Shown: piece by piece, positions 25,368 to 33,502 of the stretch
Position numbering within the stretch: the stretch's first letter is position 1
Layout: each line of letters begins with the position of its first letter
Source: Pseudanabaena sp. M53BS1SP1A06MG
Lineage (GTDB): Bacteria; Cyanobacteriota; Cyanobacteriia; Pseudanabaenales; Pseudanabaenaceae
Length of the DNA stretch: 64,000 nucleotides
Direction of reading: 5' to 3'
Assembly: GCA_020404105.1 (NCBI GenBank)
Contig: JADBWH010000063.1
Span: 1-64,000, forward strand
Position numbers and translations under genes: made by a program
Notes under the pieces: generated by a model
Database searches by the model: none
Seen by the model: only the letters and a program-made list of their open reading frames with translations
What the model was told of the DNA's origin: nothing

Positions 25368-25801
25368 TGATATTGATTATTGACGCAAACATTCTAATTG
25401 GCGAATTACTTCGTCAGCGTGGACGCGAACTATTGCGGAACAAGCAACTGGTAGTATACGCGGTCGAAAGGGTTGTAGATGAGACTAATTACGAAATCCA
25501 GAAGCGAATAAGTCGCATGATAACTACAGGTAAGTTGAGCATAGAAACAGGAACAGATTTAACGAAAGCAACTTCTGAACTGCTAAAAACCTCTATTATT
25601 AACGTTCCTCAAATTGAATATGGTTATTTAGAAATAGAAGCTAAAGAACGCATACCTAGAGACCCCGATGATTGGCATACCGTAGCTCTAGCAATACATC
25701 TAGATGCAGCAATCTGGACACAAGACAATGATTTTCTGGGTTGTGGTTGTCCATGCTGGACGACTGACACTTTAATTTCACATCTGAAACGAATTAGCTA
25801 A
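25364..25801 (+). CDS. PIN-domain toxin
   Basis: A 145-residue PIN-fold protein: MILIIDANILIGELLRQRGR with the first Asp, a central helical region, RIPRDPDDWHTVALAIHLDA with the paired acids, and IWTQDNDFLG at the end. The DPDDW and D.DF motifs are typical of PIN ribonucleases. It is intact and is the last TA module of the array before the ars genes. Confidence 0.85.
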   Translation: MMILIIDANILIGELLRQRGRELLRNKQLVVYAVERVVDETNYEIQKRISRMITTGKLSIETGTDLTKATSELLKTSIINVPQIEYGYLEIEAKERIPRDPDDWHTVALAIHLDAAIWTQDNDFLGCGCPCWTTDTLISHLKRIS

Positions 25802-25850
25802 TATTTGCAGTGATTTGTGACGTTGTGAGATTAGGGGCGATCGCCTCAAT

Positions 25851-26915
25851 TTACCTAGTTCGATCTGCTCTATCAAAGAAGTTTCGCTTAAACCAAAAGG
25901 ATAAATTCACGAGGCTAATTAAAACGGGGACTTCGATTAAGGGACCAACAACCGCCACAAAAGCAGCACCCGAATTAATGCCAAATACACCCACCGCCAC
26001 AGCGATCGCTAGTTCAAAATTGTTACTTGCTGCCGTAAAAGCAACACTTGCAGCTTTGTCGTAATCCGCCTTGATGAGCCAAGCAAGATAAAAGCTGAAT
26101 ACAAACATCACAACGAAATAAATCAATAATGGAATCGAAATCCTGACGACATCTAAAGGGATTTTTAACATCAAGTTGCCCTTAAGACTGAACATCACCA
26201 CAATCGTAAATAGCAATGAAATGAGAGTGATCGGGCTGATTTTGGGAATAAAGACATTCTGATACCAAGTTCTCCCATTAGCTTTGCTCAGAAAAAAGCG
26301 CGTCAAAAATCCTGCGATAAAGGGAATGCCAAGATAGATAGAAACAGTCTGTCCAATCTCGATGATGCTCACATTGACTATAGTGCTTCTTAAACCAAAT
26401 AGCGGCGGTAATACCGTAATGAATACCCAAGCATAAAAACTATAGAACATCACTTGGAAGATGCTATTAAAGGCAACTAACCCTGCCGTATATTCGGAAT
26501 TACCCTTAGCGAGATCGCTCCATACCACTACCATCGCGATACAGGGCGCAATCCCGATCAACATCAAGCCCACCATATATTCGGGTGAGTCTCGAAAAAA
26601 GGCGATCGCCAAGAGAAACATAAAACTCGGCGCAACGATCCAACTCTGAAATAGAGATAAAGCTAAGATTTTGCCATTGCGGAAGACATCGCCTAATTCT
26701 TCGTAACGTACCTTAGCGAAGGGGGGATACATCATCAAAATTAAGCCGATCGCGATCGCAATATTGGTCGTGCCAACTTGAAACTGATTGATCACCCGAT
26801 CAACCGCAGGAAAAAGTGCGCCGATGGTCACACCAATCGCCATCGCCAGAAAAATCCAGACGGTCAAAAAACGATCAAGTATAGAGAGTTTTTTAATCGG
26901 CAGTATATGTGCCAT
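25851..26915 (-). CDS. acr3: ACR3-family arsenite efflux permease
   Basis: A 354-residue membrane protein with about 10 hydrophobic helices. It has the conserved Cys motif [12 protein letters not shown] (Cys at about 129) and the sequence [19 protein letters not shown] at the start. ACR3 exports arsenite, driven by the proton gradient. It is divergent from arsR, with the putative operator between them. With ArsJ and its GAPDH 9 kb away it would cover both arsenite and arsenate. Confidence 0.93.
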   Translation of the reverse strand: MAHILPIKKLSILDRFLTVWIFLAMAIGVTIGALFPAVDRVINQFQVGTTNIAIAIGLILMMYPPFAKVRYEELGDVFRNGKILALSLFQSWIVAPSFMFLLAIAFFRDSPEYMVGLMLIGIAPCIAMVVVWSDLAKGNSEYTAGLVAFNSIFQVMFYSFYAWVFITVLPPLFGLRSTIVNVSIIEIGQTVSIYLGIPFIAGFLTRFFLSKANGRTWYQNVFIPKISPITLISLLFTIVVMFSLKGNLMLKIPLDVVRISIPLLIYFVVMFVFSFYLAWLIKADYDKAASVAFTAASNNFELAIAVAVGVFGINSGAAFVAVVGPLIEVPVLISLVNLSFWFKRNFFDRADRTR

Positions 26916-26930
26916 GATTAATTTACCTAA

Positions 26931-26965
26931 TATTGATTAATATCAATATTTATAATAATCGATAT
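26931..26965. promoter_or_regulatory. Putative ArsR operator in the acr3-arsR divergent region
   Basis: TATTGATTAATATCAATATT followed by TATAATAATCGATAT; ATTGAT and ATCAAT form an inverted repeat around TAAT. It lies 15 bases from the acr3 start and 38 from arsR. Its near-copy precedes the GAPDH-arsJ pair at 16924. Confidence 0.7.
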
Positions 26966-27003
26966 TTTATCACCTCGCATTAATTCATGGCACTATAAGT
27001 TTT

Positions 27004-27330
27004 ATGAAGCCAAATCAATCGATTACCTGTTGTCCACCCCTATTAGAAGGTCGTCTTACCTCTGACGATGCCAACTACTTAGCGGCTATATTTCGAGTAT
27101 TGGGGGAACCTGCACGTTTACAAATCTTGAGCTTAATTGCGGCTCAACCGAGTCAGGAAGTATGTGCTTGTGAATTAGTGGAAACTTTGGGGCTAGCTCA
27201 GCCGACGGTCAGCCATCATCTCAAAGTTCTATATGAAGCAGGTTTACTAACTAAGGAACGGCGTGGAACTTGGATTTACTATCGCATTTTGCCCGAAAAA
27301 TTAGCGATGTTGCGAGCCGCTTTGTCATAA
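27004..27330 (+). CDS. arsR: ArsR-family arsenical-responsive repressor
   Basis: A 108-residue ArsR/SmtB winged-helix protein. The metal-binding Cys pair is in EVCACELVETL (helix 3 region), followed by the recognition helix AQPTVSHHLKVLYEAGL and wing KERRGTWIYYRI. Additional N-terminal Cys-Cys (ITCCPPLLEG) may take part in arsenite binding. Arsenite binding should release it from the ATTGAT-type sites. It is transcribed away from acr3. Confidence 0.92.
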   Translation: MKPNQSITCCPPLLEGRLTSDDANYLAAIFRVLGEPARLQILSLIAAQPSQEVCACELVETLGLAQPTVSHHLKVLYEAGLLTKERRGTWIYYRILPEKLAMLRAALS

Positions 27331-27395
27331 AAAAGCTCTGACAAGTTAAAGTTTGTAATGCAAAATTAAAAATGCTAGCGAATTTACTGGTTTTT

Positions 27396-27436
27396 GGGTA
27401 GATGTGATGCAGGCTTTGTCCGCATCACATCTACCC
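27396..27436. repeat. ME-C-like hairpin core
   Basis: GGGTAGATGTGATGC and GCATCACATCTACCC form the stem seen in ME-C (GGTAGATGTGGTGCGGG). A degraded ATGCGTAAATCCTA end follows. The left end is not recognisable. Confidence 0.55.
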
Positions 27437-27502
27437 GATGCGTAAATCCTAATTTAGGCAAACCAACGGGGCTATCTGTGTTTCTTTGTGTCACAATATG
27501 GA

Positions 27503-28687
27503 CTACTTTAATACTTCCAGAGATTGCAGAACTTTGTTATATTCCTCAAAATTGATCGGATTACAAGGCTTTCCATTGATAGACAATCCACCTGTAATCA
27601 AAGACTGATTTTTCGCGTTCTTCCGAATCCATCCCCAGTGCTGCAAGGTTCCATTACGAATATGCTTTCCCGAAGATACTTCAACTATTCCCACCTTCGT
27701 ATCAATTTGCATCTTACTCGGATTTTCTTGCCACATTGACTGATAGCCAGACCCTGCTTCAAGACAGGTGTTGTCTGTACCGATATATTGAATATTGTAA
27801 AAAGAATAGTCAGCAATTTGTGAGGTTTGCTTTTTGTATGCCTCAAATCTACCAAGTTTAGTTCCCACAGGTAAATAAGTCGGGAGAATCACTTCTATTC
27901 CCAATTGGGACAATTGTTCTTTTTGCTCTAGGGACAAGAGATTATCGGAATTGCTAGGATTGGATGCGATCGCACTTTGATTTATTGCATTATTGATACT
28001 GGTATTTTCGCCAAAATCTAGCACTTTTAGTGCTTGTAGCACCTTGTCATATTCTGCATCACTAATAGAATTGCAGCGAATATTTCTACCCTCTAGACTA
28101 GACGGCATCCAACCACCAGTTCTTAGCATATATCCACTATTTGGTGAACCACTAGGAACGCTAAAGCTTCCCATCGTAATTGGCTTATCTTCAATATTGC
28201 CATAAATAATAGTCACGTCCTTATTACTAATTGGAATCTGCATAAACCTTCTTGACAATCGCGAAGTCGACATCGCAGGATCGGTATTCAAGGAAATATC
28301 GAAACAGGCACCATCTTCTCCTTTATAAAGAATGGAATAGTATGCATAGCTTCTAGACCGCAACTCCTCTCTACCAGCCTCAAGTTTGATTACTCGAAAT
28401 CCCGCAGGAAGATAGGTCGGCACAACAATAGGTACTGACAGTTCTTTTAGCTTGTCTTTTTGTGCTGCATCCAGAAGATCTCCTGTGGCTTGGGCAACTT
28501 GAGCTAATGGAGTTGCGGTTACAGAGTTGGTGGGACTAGCAGACGATTCTGACTTTGCAGTTGCGGCTACTGAAGCATCGCTAGAACTGGTCGTTGGTTT
28601 AATGGCAATAGGATTGCTACAACTAACAAGAGTACTTAGATACAAGCTTGTAAAGATACATGATGCAAGTTTGGATAGTTTGCTCAT
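27503..28687 (-). CDS. Lipoprotein with two repeated domains, function unknown
   Basis: A 394-residue protein with a lipoprotein signal (hydrophobic run ending LVSC, Cys23), so it should be anchored outside the plasma membrane. A Ser/Thr/Ala-rich linker follows. Two homologous repeats of about 150 residues come next: each has L..LSVPIVVPTYLPAGF-like and IEVILPTYLPVGT starts, a YSILYKG or YNIQYIG strand, and a DKVLQALKVL or NKVLQSLEVL end. I do not recognise a named family. It ends 170 bases from arsR and is convergent with it. Confidence 0.8.
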   Translation of the reverse strand: MSKLSKLASCIFTSLYLSTLVSCSNPIAIKPTTSSSDASVAATAKSESSASPTNSVTATPLAQVAQATGDLLDAAQKDKLKELSVPIVVPTYLPAGFRVIKLEAGREELRSRSYAYYSILYKGEDGACFDISLNTDPAMSTSRLSRRFMQIPISNKDVTIIYGNIEDKPITMGSFSVPSGSPNSGYMLRTGGWMPSSLEGRNIRCNSISDAEYDKVLQALKVLDFGENTSINNAINQSAIASNPSNSDNLLSLEQKEQLSQLGIEVILPTYLPVGTKLGRFEAYKKQTSQIADYSFYNIQYIGTDNTCLEAGSGYQSMWQENPSKMQIDTKVGIVEVSSGKHIRNGTLQHWGWIRKNAKNQSLITGGLSINGKPCNPINFEEYNKVLQSLEVLK

Positions 28688-28753
28688 TACAAGATTATGT
28701 TTTTAAGCTTATGCTTTTATTATATTGTTATATACAGCATCCTGTAGAATCAT

Positions 28754-29797
28754 CTAGTTCAATTTGCTGTTATATTTTAAATCCTCTAATTTTTGCCATG
28801 CTGCGCCACTACTGATAATCTCTTGAGCATAGGTGATCGCCTCTGTAATATCTCCATGCAATCCATAGAGCCAGAGATAAAAGCCACAGTTCCACAATAA
28901 TGAGTTGAGATACTCGGAAGGTTCATTTTTAAGAGCAGAGATGATTTTTGCTGCGATTTCAGACGCACCTGCGATCACAGGATCTTCTAAACTAAAGCCG
29001 TAATCTTTTGCCGATAGGGTCAAGCGCTCAAAGCGATCGCCTCGATTAATGCCGATAATTGCTGTACGCGATCGCGGTAAATCAACGCTTCCTTCCCAAC
29101 CTTTTACTGTTGCAAACTCAGTAATACCATGCTTGGCAAATGCTTCTCGAATATTCGTCTCAGTGGGTGGATGCACAAATCCTGACACGATTAATTGTTG
29201 ACCCTGGTAGGGAGACCACATTAGCTCAATGGTGGCAAAGGGGGGACGCTTACCGATTTGCTCACGATAGGGAACGATACTTTGAGCAAGGGGAAAATGT
29301 TTGGGCAGATAGACAAATCCCAAATGATGCTGTTCTAGATTTTGCTGTACTTGGGCAAGCTCTAAACTTTGCCAATTCAGTCCCAATTCATGCCAGATCT
29401 CAATCAATGGCAGCCCTTCCTTAGTAGGCATCCGATCGCCTCCATGCATTAACACAGGAATTCCTGCTGCAGCCAGTACAATTGCAGTTGCAGGATTAAT
29501 CGGCGCAGTTTTGGATCGCCCGTCGTAGGGTGATCCCAATACTAATACCCTTTTATCAGTAGAGATTGCTGCGACCTTTGCCCCCAAAAGTTTATAGGCA
29601 TCCAGCATTCCTGCTAACTCATCACTGGTTGGACGCTTAATCCGATGGGCGATCATAAATGCTCCGATCTGTGCAGGAGTCGCTTCCTCTTGCAACATAA
29701 TCACTGTGGCGCGTTCTGCCTCTTGGCGCGTTAAGCTTTTGCTGGTATGTGTACCGCTACCCACCTTACGCAAAAATTCACGAAATTCTTTACTCAT
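28754..29797 (-). CDS. Anthranilate phosphoribosyltransferase-like (TrpD2/YbiB-type) protein
   Basis: A 347-residue protein of the nucleoside/anthranilate phosphoribosyltransferase fold. The N-terminal helical part has LTRQEAERATVIMLQEEATP and IGAFMIAHRIKRPTSDEL. The glycine loop reads LGSPYDGRSKTAPINPATAI, and HGGDRMPTKEG follows. True TrpD has GTGGD..TFN..T in that loop, so this is more likely a TrpD2-like protein than the tryptophan enzyme. Such proteins can bind nucleic acid in other bacteria; the role here is not known. Confidence 0.85.
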   Translation of the reverse strand: MSKEFREFLRKVGSGTHTSKSLTRQEAERATVIMLQEEATPAQIGAFMIAHRIKRPTSDELAGMLDAYKLLGAKVAAISTDKRVLVLGSPYDGRSKTAPINPATAIVLAAAGIPVLMHGGDRMPTKEGLPLIEIWHELGLNWQSLELAQVQQNLEQHHLGFVYLPKHFPLAQSIVPYREQIGKRPPFATIELMWSPYQGQQLIVSGFVHPPTETNIREAFAKHGITEFATVKGWEGSVDLPRSRTAIIGINRGDRFERLTLSAKDYGFSLEDPVIAGASEIAAKIISALKNEPSEYLNSLLWNCGFYLWLYGLHGDITEAITYAQEIISSGAAWQKLEDLKYNSKLN

Positions 29798-29906
29798 TAC
29801 TCTTTGGGTAAATTTAATGCAAAAGTCGGTTAGATGTTGAATTATCTCACAGGCTTGCCTGTAAAAATTGGTAGTGAGTAGAGCAAAGCTTTACCCATAA
29901 ACATTT

Positions 29907-30836
29907 TTAAGAAGTAAAAGCACTTTTTAAGATGACGGGAATTTCCCGTTGTACCATTTCGGCAGCGAGCTTACAAAAGTATTGAATCGGTGGAATTTGA
30001 ATGCGATCAATGGTTGTCACTAGGACAATTTCGCGAGTTAAGCTGGGTTCACCGAGCGATCGCACCACCAAGTCAGGATCGTAGTTTAACTCCACTAAAA
30101 AAGTTTCAGGCAACAGCGCAATCAAACTACCCTGCTTTACTACTCCTCGAAAAGCTTCAAGCGCATTTAGTTCCAAAGCAGCATTCAGGCGAATTCCCTG
30201 ACGATTGAACTGATCTTGCACTAGGCGCTGTAATCCATAGCCATCCTTAAATACAGCTTGTGGAAAGTTATCGAGATCCCTCCAAGTTATAATTTCTTTT
30301 TTGCTCAGTGGATGTTGAGCGGGTAGCAATAATTGAATCTTTTCTTCATATAATCTTGTGATCACCATTTCTGAACTCGCTGTCAGAAATGGATTATTCA
30401 TTACAATCGCAATATCAATTAAGCCATCTTTGAGAACCTTAAGAGCGCGATCGCTTCCTAATGTCGTTACCCGCAGTTGTACGTTTGGATAGGTTCGTGA
30501 AAATTTTTGCAGTATCGGCGGTAATTGATAGGCACAGGCTGAGGGAATTCCCGCAACACAGAGTTCTGTTTGCTTACCCGCTTGCAAATCGGTTAGCTCC
30601 TGCTCGGCAGTTGCCCAGATCTGACAAATTTTCTTGGCATGAGGTAATAGGCGATCGCCTCCCAAAGTCAGCTTGGCATTCCCCTGACGATGAAACAATG
30701 ATAAGCCAACTGTTGCCTCCAGAGACTGCACTTGTCGGCTGATCGTTGATTGACTAACGCCACACTTCTGAGCTGCCTGTTGAAAGTTTCCCGTTTCTGC
30801 AACTGCTAAAAAAGCCTGTAACTGTTCCAAACGCAT
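29907..30836 (-). CDS. LysR-family transcriptional regulator
   Basis: A 309-residue LysR protein. The HTH is at residues 1-60 (LEQLQAFLAVAETGNFQQAA, QSTISRQVQSLEATVGLSLF). The effector domain is from about 90 (LCVAGIPSACAYQLPPILQ). The target and ligand cannot be told from sequence. The two 30-residue membrane miniproteins lie upstream on the same strand, 280 bases away, so it could be transcribed after them or regulate them; this is inference. Confidence 0.93.
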   Translation of the reverse strand: MRLEQLQAFLAVAETGNFQQAAQKCGVSQSTISRQVQSLEATVGLSLFHRQGNAKLTLGGDRLLPHAKKICQIWATAEQELTDLQAGKQTELCVAGIPSACAYQLPPILQKFSRTYPNVQLRVTTLGSDRALKVLKDGLIDIAIVMNNPFLTASSEMVITRLYEEKIQLLLPAQHPLSKKEIITWRDLDNFPQAVFKDGYGLQRLVQDQFNRQGIRLNAALELNALEAFRGVVKQGSLIALLPETFLVELNYDPDLVVRSLGEPSLTREIVLVTTIDRIQIPPIQYFCKLAAEMVQREIPVILKSAFTS

Positions 30837-31116
30837 GAGAGATTAACGACATTCTAGTTAAGCCTGCCATCATTAAGCCGCTTCTATGTTTTCAGAAAAG
30901 TAGCATCGGTAACAACAAGCTATAAGTTGACTGGTGCAAGTACTGAAAAGGTCTGGAACTAAGCATTGGGTATATTTGAATCGGTATTTGCTCACACTAC
31001 ATCTACCTAAAACCTAACAAATTCATTAGGTATTTTGTCGCCTCAATTCCTAAGCTGTTTTTGGGGATTTGACAAGAGTCAGCACTTTATGTCACCACTC
31101 AATGAGGTGTTGAGAC

Positions 31117-31209
31117 TTAGCAACTGAAGGCAGCATTTGCGAGGACTAGAAAGGCGATCACACTTACAAAAAACTTTGCTGAAAAGACGAGAACATCAAA
31201 AATAGTCAT
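31117..31209 (-). CDS. Single-span membrane miniprotein (30 residues), copy 2
   Basis: A 30-codon frame with one hydrophobic helix (FSAKFFVSVIAFLVLANAAF). It aligns end to end with the 30-residue frame just upstream: both have F at 4 and 9, K at 12, F at 13, S at 16, I at 18, A at 19, and LVLANA at residues 21-26. AAGG lies four bases before its ATG. It begins 12 bases after the stop of its neighbour, suggesting one transcript. Too short for standard gene finders. I do not recognise the family. Confidence 0.6.
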   Translation of the reverse strand: MTIFDVLVFSAKFFVSVIAFLVLANAAFSC

Positions 31210-31221
31210 TGCCTTATAGGG

Positions 31222-31314
31222 TTAGAGGGTGGAAAGAGCATTTGCCAAAACTAAAACAGCAATTGAACCAGCGTAAAACTTGAAAATAAATCCGCCGAAA
31301 TGAAATACTGACAT
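31222..31314 (-). CDS. Single-span membrane miniprotein (30 residues), copy 1
   Basis: A 30-codon frame (start MSVFHFGGFIFKFY, then AGSIAVLVLANALSTL) preceded by GAGGAG at seven bases. The Shine-Dalgarno site, identical length and aligned hydrophobic core of the next frame support a real duplicated gene. Tiny one-helix proteins in cyanobacteria are often subunits of photosynthetic or respiratory complexes; no specific complex can be named. The rest of 30837-31443 shows only short hairpins. Confidence 0.65.
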   Translation of the reverse strand: MSVFHFGGFIFKFYAGSIAVLVLANALSTL

Positions 31315-31443
31315 TGTTTTGCTCCTCACTTTCTTAATGCTCGATGTAGTTAGTATCAAGCTTTTCCATAAGTAGTGACGTGACATACACCTTTAAGGTT
31401 GCGTGATGATCTAGACTCAAAAGTGTGATCGCGATCGCAGCTT

Positions 31444-32034
31444 TTAAAAAGAGCTATATCTTTCTTCAGCAAAAGGCTCACCCCGATGATGATAACCATT
31501 GCGCTCCCAGAAGCCCAGTTTCATCTTATCGAGAAATTCTAAACCATTAATCCACTTGGCACTTTTCCACGCATAGAGATGCGGAACTACTAGGCGCATT
31601 GGACCTCCATTGTCGATGGGTAATGGTTGATCAAACAGAGTATGAGCGAAAAAATTCTCTGATCTCGCAAAATCTTCCATCGCAATATTTGTAGTGTAAC
31701 CACCATAGCAATGTTCCATTAAATGTAATGATCGTGGATCTACTTCGATATATTTTAAAAAATCCGTAACTCTTACTCCTTTCCATTTCACATCTAACTT
31801 TGACCATGTAGTTACACAATGGAAGTCCGCCGTAAATTCAGTTTGTGGCATCGCCATAAAGTCGTCCCATGTGAAGGTTTTCTCAGTGGCAAGCCCCCAG
31901 ATTCGTAATTGCCAATCTTGACGCTTGATTTCTGGCGTATCTCCATAGGTCATGATTGGGAAGCCATTAGTAAGTCTCTGTCCTTTAGGAATGCGATCAC
32001 TATTTGAGCGCGATTGAAATAAGCCGCCAAACAT
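31444..32034 (-). CDS. Molybdopterin-dependent oxidoreductase (sulfite oxidase-like)
   Basis: A 196-residue single-domain protein of the sulfite oxidase Mo-cofactor fold. It has the DFHCVTTWSKLDVKWKGVR motif, where Cys ligates molybdenum, and later GGPMRLVVPHLYAWKSAKW, which binds molybdopterin. There is no heme or dimerisation domain and no Tat signal at the start, so it is probably cytoplasmic. It resembles YedY/MsrP-type or stand-alone sulfite-oxidase-like proteins. The substrate is unknown. Confidence 0.9.
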   Translation of the reverse strand: MFGGLFQSRSNSDRIPKGQRLTNGFPIMTYGDTPEIKRQDWQLRIWGLATEKTFTWDDFMAMPQTEFTADFHCVTTWSKLDVKWKGVRVTDFLKYIEVDPRSLHLMEHCYGGYTTNIAMEDFARSENFFAHTLFDQPLPIDNGGPMRLVVPHLYAWKSAKWINGLEFLDKMKLGFWERNGYHHRGEPFAEERYSSF

Positions 32035-32182
32035 AGAAAATCCTCATGCACAATATCTTTGCTCAATATTATCGCTATTATCGCTTGAACACTTTTACCC
32101 AAAAATCATAGATAAGAATTGATGGCGCTTCGCGTTGCCTATCCTTATCACAATTTCAGGACTACCAAATGAACATCGCTAT

Positions 32183-32370
32183 ATAGCAATCCTTAGGACT
32201 TACGCAAACCGAACGAATTTCTTAGGATTGAGGTAGATGTGGTGCGGGCGAAGCCCGCACCACATCTACCCAATGCGTAAGTCCTAAATCCTAAATGGAT
32301 TGTGGAAGCACACTCCTTCGGGGTACACTTCCATAATCCGAAAAATCTACAAATGATTTCGGACTGCAAT
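32183..32370. repeat. ME-B mini-element, copy 2, interrupted by ME-C
   Basis: Left end TATAGCAATCCT, right end AATGATTTCGGACTGCA, with a central TGGAAGCACAC hairpin. ME-C at 32194-32286 has inserted into its left terminal repeat and duplicated AATCCT (32188-32193 and 32287-32292). Confidence 0.75.
32194..32286. repeat. ME-C mini-element inside ME-B (93 bp)
   Basis: Ends TAGGACTTACGC and GCGTAAGTCCTA, core GGTAGATGTGGTGCGGGC paired with its complement. The copy at 58160 has the same length and nearly the same sequence. Confidence 0.85.
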
Positions 32371-32450
32371 GGCAAAAGTGTTAATCTTATAACTGGATGA
32401 TGCTAAGGAAAGCATTATGCTATAGCAAAAGTTTTGTTTGGCTTGCGATC

Positions 32451-33044
32451 ATGTCCCTCACAGGATTACCGAATATTTTGCATAACATTCAGTCACGCAC
32501 GAGTTGGCAGCAGCGCTGTCAATATTTGCTGATTGTCGAAAAATGGGCAGATATCGTGGGCGAGTCGGTAGCTAAGCAAACATGTCCGATAGGGGTATAT
32601 CAAAAATCATTGCAAGTGGCGGTATCTAGTCCTGTGTGGTCACAGGCTCTTGCCTTTGAGCGAGTACGTCTCTTAGCCAAAATTAATCAGTTATTGGGGA
32701 GTACCAATAGTTTCACGATCGCCGATATCCATTTCTCAACAGCCAAATGGGCAACTCATCAGCAGATGCTGCAACAGAGTAAAGTTGTCACCGCCGATCA
32801 TCCCAGTTATTTACCTGCGATCACTACAGATGCACTTAAAAAAAATGCTCAAGGTTATCAGCAAAAGCAAGTCACTAAACCGCCCGAAACTGTCAGCGAG
32901 GCATTTCAGCGTTGGCAGGAAGTGATGAAGTTAAGGGCTAAACAAATGCCAAAATGTCCTCGATGCGATCGCCCTGCATTGATTGGCGAAATATCCCGTT
33001 GGCAAATGTGCCGAGTCTGTGCGATCGAACATTTATTTAACTAA
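32451..33044 (+). CDS. DUF721 (DciA-like) protein with C-terminal zinc ribbon
   Basis: About 197 residues. The DUF721 core is at residues about 10-90 (RCQYLLIVEKWADIVGESVA, PIGVYQKSLQVAVSSPVWSQ), as in DciA-like proteins that help load the replicative helicase. The C-terminus adds C..C...C..C (KCPRCDRPALIGE, WQMCRVCAIEHLFN), a small zinc ribbon typical of the cyanobacterial version. The ATG at 32451 is preferred to upstream starts that add an unlikely leader. A replication role is inferred from the family. Confidence 0.8.
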   Translation: MSLTGLPNILHNIQSRTSWQQRCQYLLIVEKWADIVGESVAKQTCPIGVYQKSLQVAVSSPVWSQALAFERVRLLAKINQLLGSTNSFTIADIHFSTAKWATHQQMLQQSKVVTADHPSYLPAITTDALKKNAQGYQQKQVTKPPETVSEAFQRWQEVMKLRAKQMPKCPRCDRPALIGEISRWQMCRVCAIEHLFN

Positions 33045-33425
33045 CCCATGCCTATTTACCTAAGGGACTTGACGAGAAAAAAGGTACTTTAATCAATCAA
33101 ACTGTGGTTAATAATTTTCGCACCGATGAGGGTAGCGACCTATCCGCCACGCTAATATCTTGCTAAGCCCTATCTACTGACTCCAGAGGCTATAAATCTC
33201 TGTTAACGACTTCCTACTATAGCCTTTACCAGTCTGGTGAAGTACAGGTTTGTTTCCCTGACAAAGGCGAGGAAATAAACCTACGTACCTCGGTTGCTTG
33301 AAAAACTCTATATTTATTTGAGCATCATGATGCTTAGTGGAGTTGGTTTAGTAATATTTCTGCTAAGTAGCTGGGTGCAAAATGCTGAATTGTGGCACAA
33401 GCTTTGTGTGCGTCAATGCAAATCA

Positions 33426-33478
33426 AAACCCAAACTTAAAGTGGCATTGCAAAGCAATGCCACTTTAAGTTTGGGTTT
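33426..33478. repeat. 53-bp perfect inverted repeat
   Basis: Arms of 25 bases (AAACCCAAACTTAAAGTGGC and on) flank an AAA loop. No terminal T tract is present. It falls inside a weak small frame at 33294-33491. Confidence 0.7.
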
Positions 33479-33502
33479 AAGTCCTGAGTAACTTTTGTGG
33501 TG

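Noticed and set aside
33294-33491. 65-residue frame upstream of the membrane protein
   Set aside because: Its last third is one arm pair of the perfect palindrome at 33426-33478 and there is no ribosome site or recognisable domain. A short hydrophobic stretch alone is not enough. The rest of 33045-33425 shows nothing I can name.
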